Source of the DNA: Fibrobacterota bacterium
GTDB lineage: Bacteria > Fibrobacterota > Chitinivibrionia > Chitinivibrionales > Chitinispirillaceae
NCBI GenBank assembly: GCA_003164335.1
Contig: PLTF01000053.1
Span: 2,153-41,906 of the forward strand
Direction of reading: 5' to 3'
DNA: 39,754 nucleotides
Shown here: piece by piece, positions 25,050-32,724 of the stretch
Layout: each line of letters opens with the position of its first letter
Position numbering within the stretch: position 1 is the stretch's first letter
Position numbers and translations under genes: made by a program
Notes under the pieces: model-generated
Seen by the model: only the letters and a program-made list of their open reading frames with translations
What the model was told of the DNA's origin: nothing
The model's database searches: none

Positions 25050-26600
25050 TTACAGGGGGAAGCCTATATGACCCAGGTTCTTTCGAATCTGTTTTTCAAG
25101 TTTATCCGATTCTTCGAACTGCGCCGCAAGCTGCTCGATCAGCCGTTTCATTTTATCTTCGAATACTTCTCCGTCGTCCTCGACCGCCTCGGCCCCTACA
25201 TACCGGCCCGGGGTAAGAACGTAGTTGTTGGATTTTACCTCGTCGGTTTTCACCGTTTTGCAGAATCCTGCCGTGTCCTCGTATTTTCCGGCATTCTTTT
25301 CACCGCGCCAGGAGTGATAAACAGTTGCGATTTTATTGATTTCGTCATCGGTCAAATCGCGATGCACCCGGTCCCTGAGCACGCCCATTTTTCTGGCATC
25401 GATGAATAGGATAGTTCCGCGGCGGTCCCTGAATTTGCCGTTTTTCTTGTTCCGCGCCACGAACCACAAACAGACGGGAATTTGCGTAGTATAAAAAAGC
25501 TGTCCCGGCATTGCAATCATGCAATCGACCAGGTCTCCTTCGATGATATTTTTCCGGATTTCAAGCTCAAAGGCGGTACTGGTGGACATCGAGCCGTTGG
25601 CCAGGACGAATCCGGCAATGCCCGACGGCGAAAGATGGTGGATAAAATGCTGTATCCACGCATAGTTGGCATTGTTAACCGGGGGAGCGCCGAATTTCCA
25701 CCGGGCATCGTTGCGCAGGCGGTCTCCGCCCCAGTCGCTCATATTGAAGGGCGGGTTGGCAAGGATAAAATCGGCTTTCAGGTCTTTATGGAGATCGTTG
25801 TGAAAGCTGTCGGCATTGTGCGGACCGAGATCCGCATCGATGCCGCGAATGGCAAGGTTCATTTTGGCCAGGCGCCAGGTGGAGTTATTCGATTCCTGGC
25901 CGTAGATGGCGATATCTCCCCGCCTGCCGCCGTGTTCCTCGACAAATTGCTCCGATTGAACGAACATGCCCCCCGAGCCGCAGCAGGGATCGTAGACCCT
26001 TCCTTTATAGGGCTCGATCATTCGCACCAGCAATTTAACGACGCACTGCGGGGTGTAGAACTCCCCGCCGCCCTTGCCCTCCGCCGCAGCAAACCTTCCA
26101 AGAAAATATTCGTAGACGCGGCCAAGGATATCCTTGGAACGGGAAGCGTTATCGCCCAAGCCTATATTGCCGATAATATCGATCAGCTTCCCGAGGCGCT
26201 GTTTATCCAGGGCCAGACGACCATATTCCTTGGGCAGAACACCCTTGAGCGAGGGGTTTTCCTTCTCGATGGCAACCATGGCATCATCGATGAGTTTTCC
26301 GATTGAAGGCTGCTTCGACCCGGCCATAAGTTTATCCCACCGGGCCTCCTTAGGGACCCAGAAAATGTTGGAGGCGCGATATTCATCCCGGTCCTCCGGA
26401 TCGGTATATTCCCTCTTTTGCATGGCCTGGAGGTCTTTATACTTGGCCTGGAACGCATCGGAAATGAATTTAAGGAATACGATGCCCAATGCTACGTGCT
26501 TATATTCCGAGGGGTCCATGTGCCCGCGCATATTATCGGCGGCGGCCCAGAGCTCGGATTCGAAACCGAGATTGGCACCGTTGGATTCTTTAGAGGCCAT
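25050..26600 (-). CDS. hsdM: Type I restriction-modification methylase subunit HsdM
   Basis: This 516-aa N6-adenine methyltransferase starts with the helical HsdM N-terminal domain ([20 protein letters not shown]). The catalytic domain has motif I ([12 protein letters not shown]), preceded by [15 protein letters not shown], and the catalytic motif IV NPPF in [15 protein letters not shown]. It methylates DNA in complex with HsdS. The two are separated here by the HEPN gene but remain in one transcript. All key motifs are intact, so the methylase should be active. Confidence 0.95.
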   Translation of the reverse strand: MASKESNGANLGFESELWAAADNMRGHMDPSEYKHVALGIVFLKFISDAFQAKYKDLQAMQKREYTDPEDRDEYRASNIFWVPKEARWDKLMAGSKQPSIGKLIDDAMVAIEKENPSLKGVLPKEYGRLALDKQRLGKLIDIIGNIGLGDNASRSKDILGRVYEYFLGRFAAAEGKGGGEFYTPQCVVKLLVRMIEPYKGRVYDPCCGSGGMFVQSEQFVEEHGGRRGDIAIYGQESNNSTWRLAKMNLAIRGIDADLGPHNADSFHNDLHKDLKADFILANPPFNMSDWGGDRLRNDARWKFGAPPVNNANYAWIQHFIHHLSPSGIAGFVLANGSMSTSTAFELEIRKNIIEGDLVDCMIAMPGQLFYTTQIPVCLWFVARNKKNGKFRDRRGTILFIDARKMGVLRDRVHRDLTDDEINKIATVYHSWRGEKNAGKYEDTAGFCKTVKTDEVKSNNYVLTPGRYVGAEAVEDDGEVFEDKMKRLIEQLAAQFEESDKLEKQIRKNLGHIGFPL

Positions 26601-26654
26601 TGAAGGGAAATCCTTTCAAGGGTATTATATATTGCAGAAATATATAAAATACGG

Positions 26655-27152
26655 CTAGGCCATTAACCTGGTTCGGTTCTTAAATGACCACCATATTGTC
26701 AATGAATGATTTAGAATTTGGAATCCGCAATAAAGGAATTGGAAAGCAAGGCAAGCATAAAGCAAACGTGCAATAATAACGTATTTAGTTAGGTAGTTGC
26801 CAAATGCCCATAGGGCAATAGAATACCCTATTAGAAATAACAAGCAAACAATAGTCCAAACATGCCAATCAACAATTTTTTCAGCTATCGCGGCAACTTC
26901 TCGATCTTTGGACCATGAACCTGCAGCCTGAATATAAAAAATCATCGCCGAAAGAGCAAAACCAAATACTATGCTTGTTACCAGCAGTAAATCGCTGAAA
27001 TGGTGCCTTATCCTTGGGATTGCTGAACAATCGTGGGCAACCCAGTAAAAGGCAAGACCTCCACCTAAAATAGCTGTCCAAATATCGCCATCTTTCCAAA
27101 CACCCTTTTTACCAAGAACCGCACGCGAGAATTTCTTAATTTCTTTGTACAT
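26655..27152 (-). CDS. Four-helix membrane protein in the defence operon
   Basis: This 165-aa protein has a cytoplasmic N-terminus rich in Lys and four predicted membrane helices (around IWTAILGGGLAFYWV, DLLLVTSIVFGFALSAMIFY, WTIVCLLFLIGYSIALWAF and YVIIARLLYACLAFQFLY), with a charged SKDREVAAIAEK loop between the second and third. It starts two bases after the upstream gene's stop, so the two are coupled. No family is recognised. Small 4-TM proteins are common membrane effectors in abortive-infection systems, so that role is a reasonable guess from context. Codon use is AT-rich. Confidence 0.75.
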   Translation of the reverse strand: MYKEIKKFSRAVLGKKGVWKDGDIWTAILGGGLAFYWVAHDCSAIPRIRHHFSDLLLVTSIVFGFALSAMIFYIQAAGSWSKDREVAAIAEKIVDWHVWTIVCLLFLIGYSIALWAFGNYLTKYVIIARLLYACLAFQFLYCGFQILNHSLTIWWSFKNRTRLMA

Positions 27153-27154
27153 AA

Positions 27155-28030
27155 TTAATCCAATGTGTCCATCATCCTAGCCATTTTTACAAATGCATCA
27201 TCAGGAATTATTTGGCCTCGATCATCCGTTTCGAATTGAAGTACTGCATGCTTACCTAATTTGACCGTGTTGAAAATATCATATTGAGATCCATTTTGAC
27301 CTTTTATTGCCGCATATCCAAGTTCTCTATGGTAGAACTTTTCTCGAATCCAGGCAATAATCCCGGTTTCTTTATGCAAAGTGCCTCTTCTGCGAGGTGT
27401 CATTGTCAACTCTACTTTCTGGGCATCCGATTGAAGGGCTTTTTCGCCTAATTCAGAGTCCAGGTCATGCCATCCCGGATTAGGACGCACAATCCGCACT
27501 GTAGCTTGAGTAATGCGATCAAGGCCATCCATTCGCTCAAGAAACTCTTGCCCAGGTTCCATTTCCATGCCGATGGTTATTGGTTCGCCTTCACCTTCTT
27601 CTTCCGTGGGCATCTTGTAAAAATTTTCAACCATCCATTGCAAATAATATTCGAGCGTGCCAGGTCCAGTTCCGTAATGATTTCTTTCCATTAACAATAC
27701 ATACCGATCATTAATTGATCCTCCAAGAACATGAGTCCACTCAACATTTGTTTGAGTAGGAGACAAAGGATTTTCTGATAACGAAAATTCATTAGTGTCA
27801 AGTACATCAGGCCGGTGCCCCTTTGTATAACTTAGAAATCGCATTTTCATTCGATTATTTCTGATCGAAGCTTCATTTAAGGCATGCGATTTTTCCCCAT
27901 ATTTCATTACCATTTCTCTAACAGGCCTTCTACCACGAAGACTTTTAAGGAAAGGCCCATAAGCGGTATCTTCTGGTAACCCAGATATCGTGAGTCGATA
28001 TACCTCAACCTTTTTTTGTCTGGTCGCCAT
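27155..28030 (-). CDS. Unrecognised 291-aa protein coupled to the 4-TM protein
   Basis: This soluble, mixed alpha/beta protein of 291 aa begins MATRQKKVEVYRLTISGLPE. No family is assigned with confidence; the opening resembles proteins of unknown function that start with a similar K-x-E-V-Y-R-L strand (DUF4747 is one candidate, unverified). The second half has charged segments (EEEGEGEPITIGMEMEPG, VELTMTPRRRGTL) and an acidic end. GGAGGG precedes the ATG at 28030; a longer in-frame start at 28081 would overlap the nuclease gene and has no such site. Together with the 4-TM gene it forms a two-gene unit placed between a nuclease and a methylase. Function unknown; sensor for the 4-TM effector is one guess. 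Confidence 0.75.
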   Translation of the reverse strand: MATRQKKVEVYRLTISGLPEDTAYGPFLKSLRGRRPVREMVMKYGEKSHALNEASIRNNRMKMRFLSYTKGHRPDVLDTNEFSLSENPLSPTQTNVEWTHVLGGSINDRYVLLMERNHYGTGPGTLEYYLQWMVENFYKMPTEEEGEGEPITIGMEMEPGQEFLERMDGLDRITQATVRIVRPNPGWHDLDSELGEKALQSDAQKVELTMTPRRRGTLHKETGIIAWIREKFYHRELGYAAIKGQNGSQYDIFNTVKLGKHAVLQFETDDRGQIIPDDAFVKMARMMDTLD

Positions 28031-28065
28031 ATCTTCCCTCCAATCTAAAAATTGTTCAATATCTG

Positions 28066-29067
28066 TTATTCCGCCGGCCAATAAATCTTCGCCATCGGTA
28101 TCAGCGCCCGCGCATCGGCATCGAGCCGGTCATAATTATCGATCAATAATATCGCCAGTTCATCGATATCGATCAATGTTACCGGGATTTGGGCGCGATC
28201 CGCTTCATATCGTGCTTCTTTGGTAAATCCACCGGTCGAAACATAAAGGCCCCGGTCATTTGGTCGTAATCCTCCGATAAAACTTCGCAATGACGGCGCT
28301 CCGATTGCCTCGGTTCGATGTTTCACTTCTGCTCTGATTCGCGGCTGCTCAAGTCCCAGGCCATCAGGGGAGGCGATGACGTCGGCTCCCCGATCCGGGC
28401 CGGGTGCTGCAACCCGCGCTTTGTATCCCATGCCGCGCAATATGCCGGCAAGGAGTTCCTGGACTTCCGCCCAATCGAGGTTCTGGATTTTATCCTTTAT
28501 AAATTCAAACGCGCGGGACTTAATATCCTCTTTTAATTCTTTAATATCCTCTTCTTCATTTGCCAGCTCAGGTGCAGGGGTTGTTGGTTGTGCTTTTCCT
28601 ATGGCAACCGCTAAAAAGTCATCCATAGCGATCCCCGAGATTGCAAAGAGCGCGGAGATCGCACCCAGAGAATTCCTTGTCGAAAGCCCCAGGGTATCCC
28701 GTTTAACCTTGTAACTCCATTGAATATCCCGTCGTGCACAGTAATCTTCCTGCTCCTCCGGCTTAAAATAGCAATCCGATTTAATTGTGCCCAGATGATA
28801 GGTTCTGAGCTCCGGATTATAAGTCACCATCCAATCACCGATTTTCATACCGAATAGGAATTTATAGATTTGGCTGATTGAAGATCGTCTTCTTCCCGGC
28901 TTTTCATCGGGCCAGGTAGAGTCGTACATCCGCGCCAATTCATCCTTATTATGGATCTTTGTGAAATCGCCCATTTCGCACCAGCCGATGGCGACATACC
29001 CTCGTTTCAGAAATTCATCTATCAGGAATGCTTTTTCTCCAGCACGTACCATCCACATTTCAGCCAT
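28066..29067 (-). CDS. Mrr-like restriction endonuclease with N-terminal PUA/EVE-like domain
   Basis: This 333-aa protein has, from about residue 215, an Mrr-type PD-(D/E)xK nuclease domain: LLAGILRGMGYKA, then GPDRGADVIAS (catalytic Asp), IRAEVKHRTE (E-x-K), GLYVSTGGFTKEA and VTLIDIDEL. The N-terminal part (MWMVRAGEKAFLIDEFLKRGYVAIGW, IGDWMVTYNPELRTYHLGTI) resembles the PUA/EVE-like reader domains found in modification-dependent enzymes. A charged helical linker joins them. Such proteins usually cut modified DNA (type IV). It is the first gene of the operon. All active-site residues appear present. Confidence 0.85.
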   Translation of the reverse strand: MAEMWMVRAGEKAFLIDEFLKRGYVAIGWCEMGDFTKIHNKDELARMYDSTWPDEKPGRRRSSISQIYKFLFGMKIGDWMVTYNPELRTYHLGTIKSDCYFKPEEQEDYCARRDIQWSYKVKRDTLGLSTRNSLGAISALFAISGIAMDDFLAVAIGKAQPTTPAPELANEEEDIKELKEDIKSRAFEFIKDKIQNLDWAEVQELLAGILRGMGYKARVAAPGPDRGADVIASPDGLGLEQPRIRAEVKHRTEAIGAPSLRSFIGGLRPNDRGLYVSTGGFTKEARYEADRAQIPVTLIDIDELAILLIDNYDRLDADARALIPMAKIYWPAE

Positions 29068-29257
29068 TATGCCCGTCTCCGCGTGAAGAATAATGGTTTT
29101 CTATCAACAGCTCAGCATCAGATAGCCTAATGATTTCAAATAATATAGATTGCAGCCTCTGGCTTAGTAAAGGTCATCAATCTGCCCAAAATCCGAGGCA
29201 CCTTTTGCTCGCATTTCTCGCGATACAAATTACTTCAAACTGCTATTTGAGGAGTGT

Positions 29258-29334
29258 AAGAGCGGATTGAATCTCCCCGAAGCAGAGCTTCGGGGATCGC
29301 GAGCAGCCTGCCATGCGCTCGCTGTGCCTGTTCA
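29258..29334 (-). repeat. Family II repeat, partial copy
   Basis: On the minus strand it begins TGAACAGGCACAGCGAGCG, then GGCAGGCTGCTCGCGA, a stem CCCCGAAGC/GCTTCGGGG and AGATTCAATCC. It corresponds to the first half of the copy at 15545 but with a different stem sequence. Confidence 0.75.
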
Positions 29335-29461
29335 AAAAATCATCTGTAATCACGAAAATCACAGTGATGAAGAAAGATTATAATTCAATAATGGACCAAA
29401 GGGCTATCCCGGGTCATAGACCCGGGCCACACGATTCTTTTCTTTATAGGTTTTATTTGTG

Positions 29462-29629
29462 TTTTCTACCTATTGTGAGCGTTGCGGGAGTGGGCGAGCG
29501 CCTGCTGAGCGTAAGCGAGGCAGGCTTCGCCGCCCACTTCCGCAGGAAGGGGTGTGCCAAAGACGCCGCGGCCCGGCTTTGCGGGCGCGGAGGCTTTGGC
29601 CAGGGGGAAACGCCGTAGGCGGTTCCCCC
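29462..29629 (+). repeat. Family I structured repeat, copy D
   Basis: It begins TTTTCTACC and shows GAGCGTTGCGGG. Hairpin 1 pairs GTGGGC and GCCTGC with GCAGGC and GCCCAC. Next come GGTGTGCC, hairpin 2 (GCCAAAG/CTTTGGC with inner CCCG-CAAAG elements) and the terminal hairpin GGGGGAA-CGCC-GTA-GGCG-TTCCCCC. The terminal hairpin keeps the GTA loop but has a completely different inner stem from copies A and C. Confidence 0.88.
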
Positions 29630-29719
29630 ACCAGAGGCATTTGATTTGGGCTCGGTTCCCCCACAAAGAGCATTTGCATTAAGCTTGGTTCCGCCACCTG
29701 AGCAGTAACAAATAGAATT
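29621..29719 (+). repeat. Three 33-base tandem units of the family I tail
   Basis: Units begin at 29621, 29654 and 29687 with GGTTCCCCCAC, GGTTCCCCCAC and GGTTCCGCCAC, exactly 33 bases apart. Each continues with an A-G-rich centre and CATTTG or CAGTAAC. Other family I members have a single such tail. Confidence 0.85.
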
Positions 29720-29727
29720 TGAATTTA

Positions 29728-30195
29728 CTACGAAGCTACATCCACCGGCATCTTCATCCTGATTTCTATTCGCTGCGCATGGTTTACCTCTTCGTCAACG
29801 AGGCTCCTGAACAGATCGATTGCGGGATTACTATCAGGCTTATTAATGGTAATTTGAAAATAACACTCACCCGAAAGATTTTCGAGCTTCAGGGCATTCA
29901 AAAAAGCCTTTTGTCGGGCAGGGACCGCATGCTCATAATGAGAGATAATTTCGGTAAGTTCATGGTTAAGCTTCTGGAGATTCAATAAATCGAATGCTTC
30001 AATCGGGAACAGGACGTCCTTATAATAATCCTGCGCCCTCTGGATATTCATGGCATGGTATTCTTCATCATGCGCCAGGACAGCCCAGAAGGTTTCATCT
30101 TCCGTAAAAAATTCGGCGAGAAGGCGATACAGCTTGGCGCATTTTCTTTCCATTACTACCGTTTCGCAAAAGACGAGCCCGAGTGGGTTTTTCAT
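29728..30195 (-). CDS. Ferritin/rubrerythrin-like four-helix protein
   Basis: This 155-aa helical protein has the half-sites of a ferritin-like diiron fold: a Glu-rich first helix (FCETVVMERKCAKLYRLLAE), then a DEEYHAMNI helix with E-x-x-H, and a last helix with DEEVNHAQRI, again E-x-x-H. No rubredoxin domain is attached. Such proteins often deal with peroxide or iron in anaerobes. A GTG at 30213 would add six residues; the ATG at 30195 has GAGGCGG before it. It lies between the repeat-rich gap and lgt, on the same strand as lgt. Confidence 0.75.
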   Translation of the reverse strand: MKNPLGLVFCETVVMERKCAKLYRLLAEFFTEDETFWAVLAHDEEYHAMNIQRAQDYYKDVLFPIEAFDLLNLQKLNHELTEIISHYEHAVPARQKAFLNALKLENLSGECYFQITINKPDSNPAIDLFRSLVDEEVNHAQRIEIRMKMPVDVAS

Positions 30196-30324
30196 GGCGA
30201 CCGCCTCAACCACCGAAAAGGGAGGATTAACCCTTATACCAGAGCAGCTACTGTTAATATAGATTTGCGGGGACTGCGCAAGTTATGGTGCGCTCGCCAT
30301 GCCTGCCTGCCGGCAGGAGGCATT

Positions 30325-31179
30325 TCAACCCGGCGTAGACCCAGTAGTATCCATTGTCGGGTTTGAAACCGATGACGCATCCGGCGCATGAGGCTTGAAC
30401 AGCAGGCCCCGAAGAATCAGTACGGCGAATACGATAAAAAAGATGATGCAGATAACCTGGTTGTGGCTGAGCCCGCCTATGCGCTCGGTCTGGGCGTCGT
30501 AGAATCGTGAAAAATCCACCAGGAAGCGAATCACGGTGTACATGAGTCCTGCAAGGTAGAAAAGAAATCCGTTAAACGGCTTCCGCCGGCCAATGAGAAG
30601 TACCGTGAGTACCATGAAAAAACCGCCGACCGATTCAAAGAGTTGCGACGGGTAGAGCCCGGTCGCATGCATCTCCTGCTGATAGAGCCCGGCAGCGCTT
30701 GAAATCGGAAAACTGACCCCGTAATGGGTCGTCGGTGCGCCGTAGCAGCACCCATTCAGGAAGCAGCCGACCCTTGTCAGCATGACCCCGAGGCCAAATG
30801 CCGGTGCAACCGCATCGGCGTACGGAAGGAAGGGGAGCTTCCTTACCCTGAAGTAAATAATCGAAACGACCAGCGCTCCGATAAAGCCGCCATACATGAC
30901 CAGCCCGCCGATACCCACCTGGCCGTTGCGAAAAGGGCTGACGATCGACATGAGGTCGCCCTGGAATTCATCGAAATGAAGGACCACATAGTAGGCACGT
31001 GCGCCGATGATTGCGGCAAGAATCAGCCAGAATCCGATGTCGGCAATCACATTCGGGTCGAGACCGGTTTTTTTTGCCCTGGACGATGCGAGCAGAATGC
31101 CGAACAGGAAGGACAACGCCAGCATAAAGCCATAGGAGTGGATGGGAAAATTGAAGATATGAAATAATACCGGATGCAT
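30325..31179 (-). CDS. lgt: Prolipoprotein diacylglyceryl transferase
   Basis: This 284-aa inner-membrane enzyme attaches diacylglycerol from phosphatidylglycerol to the lipobox Cys of prolipoproteins. Sequence marks are an N-terminal FPIHSYGFMLALSF, IGARAYYVV, the GGLVMYGGFIGAL segment, the signature region RVGCFLNGCCYGAPT, and YPSQLFES before the last helices. AAGGAG stands just upstream of the ATG at 31179, so the longer open frame to 31278 is not used. The C-terminal tail after about residue 262 (AVLILRGLLFKPH) is an unconserved Ser/Thr-rich extension. Confidence 0.95.
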   Translation of the reverse strand: MHPVLFHIFNFPIHSYGFMLALSFLFGILLASSRAKKTGLDPNVIADIGFWLILAAIIGARAYYVVLHFDEFQGDLMSIVSPFRNGQVGIGGLVMYGGFIGALVVSIIYFRVRKLPFLPYADAVAPAFGLGVMLTRVGCFLNGCCYGAPTTHYGVSFPISSAAGLYQQEMHATGLYPSQLFESVGGFFMVLTVLLIGRRKPFNGFLFYLAGLMYTVIRFLVDFSRFYDAQTERIGGLSHNQVICIIFFIVFAVLILRGLLFKPHAPDASSVSNPTMDTTGSTPG

Positions 31180-31278
31180 AGAACTCCTTCTCTTTGAACT
31201 CCAGAGCCAAGCGCCCTGGATTGACGAAAAAAAATAATTCCCGCGGACGCCCGACCGTGCCGGGGAGCAGTTATGCAA

Positions 31279-31932
31279 TCAACCGGTAACTGCAGACACG
31301 ATGTCGATCGGCGTTTCAGCGAGAAACTGCGCGCCATTCTGCAGCAATTCTTCACGCGTACGAAATCCCCAGGTGGCGCCGATGCCGAACATCCCGGCAT
31401 TGCCGGCGGTTTTCATATCGACATCGCTGTCCCCGATAAACACGATTTCGCCTGGAGGCAGGCCTATGGACGCTGCAATGTGCAGAGCTCCTGAAGGATC
31501 GGGCTTGAGCGGAAATCTGCCGCCGCCGAGTATGAGTTCGAAGGCCTTATCTCCGAAGAAGTGTGAAATCATGGTCACGACGAATTCATGCGCCTTGTTC
31601 GAGAGAACAGCACAGCGGATTCCAGCCTGCCGCAGAGCCCGGAGCATTTCAGGAATCCCGTCGTACGGCCTGGTCCTGACCGCCCAGCGCGCGGCGTAAA
31701 GTTCGCGCATTGCGGCCAGGCATGCGGACACGGTTGCCGCATCGCTGCGATCTTCAGGAAGGACACGAAGCGCAAGCTGATCGAGCCCCATGCCGACCAT
31801 GCTGCGATACTGCTCAACAGGCCAGCCGGGCAACCCGAGCCTCTGCAGTGCGCCGTTCATGGAATCGGCAATATCGTCGAGGGTGTTGAGAAGCGTTCCA
31901 TCGAGATCGAAAATCGCCGCACGGTAGATCAT
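31279..31932 (-). CDS. gph: HAD-family phosphatase, phosphoglycolate phosphatase-like
   Basis: This 217-aa HAD hydrolase has motif I FDLDGTLLN, motif II LSNK, and motif IV GDSDVDMKTAGNAGM, with a four-helix cap between I and II (subfamily IA). This is the pattern and length of phosphoglycolate phosphatase and close relatives, but substrate cannot be fixed from sequence. The start overlaps the upstream pseudouridine synthase stop (ATGA), so the two genes are coupled. Confidence 0.85.
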   Translation of the reverse strand: MIYRAAIFDLDGTLLNTLDDIADSMNGALQRLGLPGWPVEQYRSMVGMGLDQLALRVLPEDRSDAATVSACLAAMRELYAARWAVRTRPYDGIPEMLRALRQAGIRCAVLSNKAHEFVVTMISHFFGDKAFELILGGGRFPLKPDPSGALHIAASIGLPPGEIVFIGDSDVDMKTAGNAGMFGIGATWGFRTREELLQNGAQFLAETPIDIVSAVTG

Positions 31933-32717
31933 GGCGTTCGTTTCTCCGGATACCCGGCGCTTTTCAGTGCTGCAACCTCCCGCTGAGTCAATGGCCGTAC
32001 GGTCCCGGGCAGGAGGTCAGCCAACCGTACCGAAGCAAAACGGATGCGGATGAGACGCATTATTTTATAGTCAAGCACGGCGAACATGCGGCGAAGCTGC
32101 CGGTTCTTCCCTTCATAGAGGTCAACCTCATAGGAAAATGCCGCTCCCTGAGCCGGACGCACGTCACCGGCATGAAGCACCTGGCCTTCGGACTCGATAC
32201 CCAGGAGAAGCCGGTCACGGTCGCCTTCGGTCAGCTCCCGATCGAGTATCACATGATACACCTTTTTAATATTGTAGCGAGGATGGGTGAGGGCGTGGAT
32301 CAGGGCGCCGTCATTGGTAAAAAGCAGAAGTCCCTCGGAATTGCAATCGAGCCGCCCGACATAATTGAGGTGGTCGGCGGAAAAGCCCACATCACGCATT
32401 GCATCGTAAACCGTCGGACGACCCTCCGGATCATTGCGCGTGACCATGACCGATGCCGGTTTGTAGTAGGCGACATATTCGAGGCGATGCAGCGATTCGA
32501 GCGTGCGTCCCTGATAGGCTACCACATCGGCGGGCGTGACGCGGGTCGCGAGGTCGACGACCTTTATGCCGTTGACATACACGTGGCCGCTGCGGATAAG
32601 CTCATCGCATTTCCGGCGCGCTCCGAGTCCGCACATGGCAAGATACCGGTTCAACCGTATAGCATCAGAGGGGTGCGCTTCATTCTTATTCATATCCATG
32701 CTGGTGGATTCCGGCAT
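31929..32717 (-). CDS. rluB: RluB/RsuA-family rRNA pseudouridine synthase
   Basis: This protein of about 262 aa has an N-terminal S4 RNA-binding domain (IRLNRYLAMCGLGARRKCDELI, VYVNGIKV). A pseudouridine synthase domain follows with YYKPASVMVTRNDPEG, the catalytic Asp in VGRLDCNSEGLLLF and the late segment LYEGKNRQLRRMF. RluB and RsuA modify 23S and 16S rRNA; the S4 domain and overall length favour RluB-like proteins. A TTG start at 32735 would overlap the upstream gene, while the ATG at 32717 leaves a seven-base gap. Confidence 0.88.
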   Translation of the reverse strand: MPESTSMDMNKNEAHPSDAIRLNRYLAMCGLGARRKCDELIRSGHVYVNGIKVVDLATRVTPADVVAYQGRTLESLHRLEYVAYYKPASVMVTRNDPEGRPTVYDAMRDVGFSADHLNYVGRLDCNSEGLLLFTNDGALIHALTHPRYNIKKVYHVILDRELTEGDRDRLLLGIESEGQVLHAGDVRPAQGAAFSYEVDLYEGKNRQLRRMFAVLDYKIMRLIRIRFASVRLADLLPGTVRPLTQREVAALKSAGYPEKRTP

Positions 32718-32724
32718 ATCTTTT

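Larger units (their letters stand above)
29068..29727. other. Gap upstream of the defence operon, filled with repeats
   Basis: No gene is supported in 660 bases. From left to right it contains the probable operon promoter area (AT-rich, 29068-29250), a family II repeat, family I copy D and a three-unit 33-base tandem array. A CCCGGGTCATAGACCCGGG stem lies at about 29409-29427. The repeat load is heavy on both borders of the defence operon. Confidence 0.75.

Noticed and set aside
25482-26306. Plus-strand frame of 274 codons inside hsdM
   Set aside because: It lies wholly opposite a methylase with intact motifs, and the product shows no known pattern.
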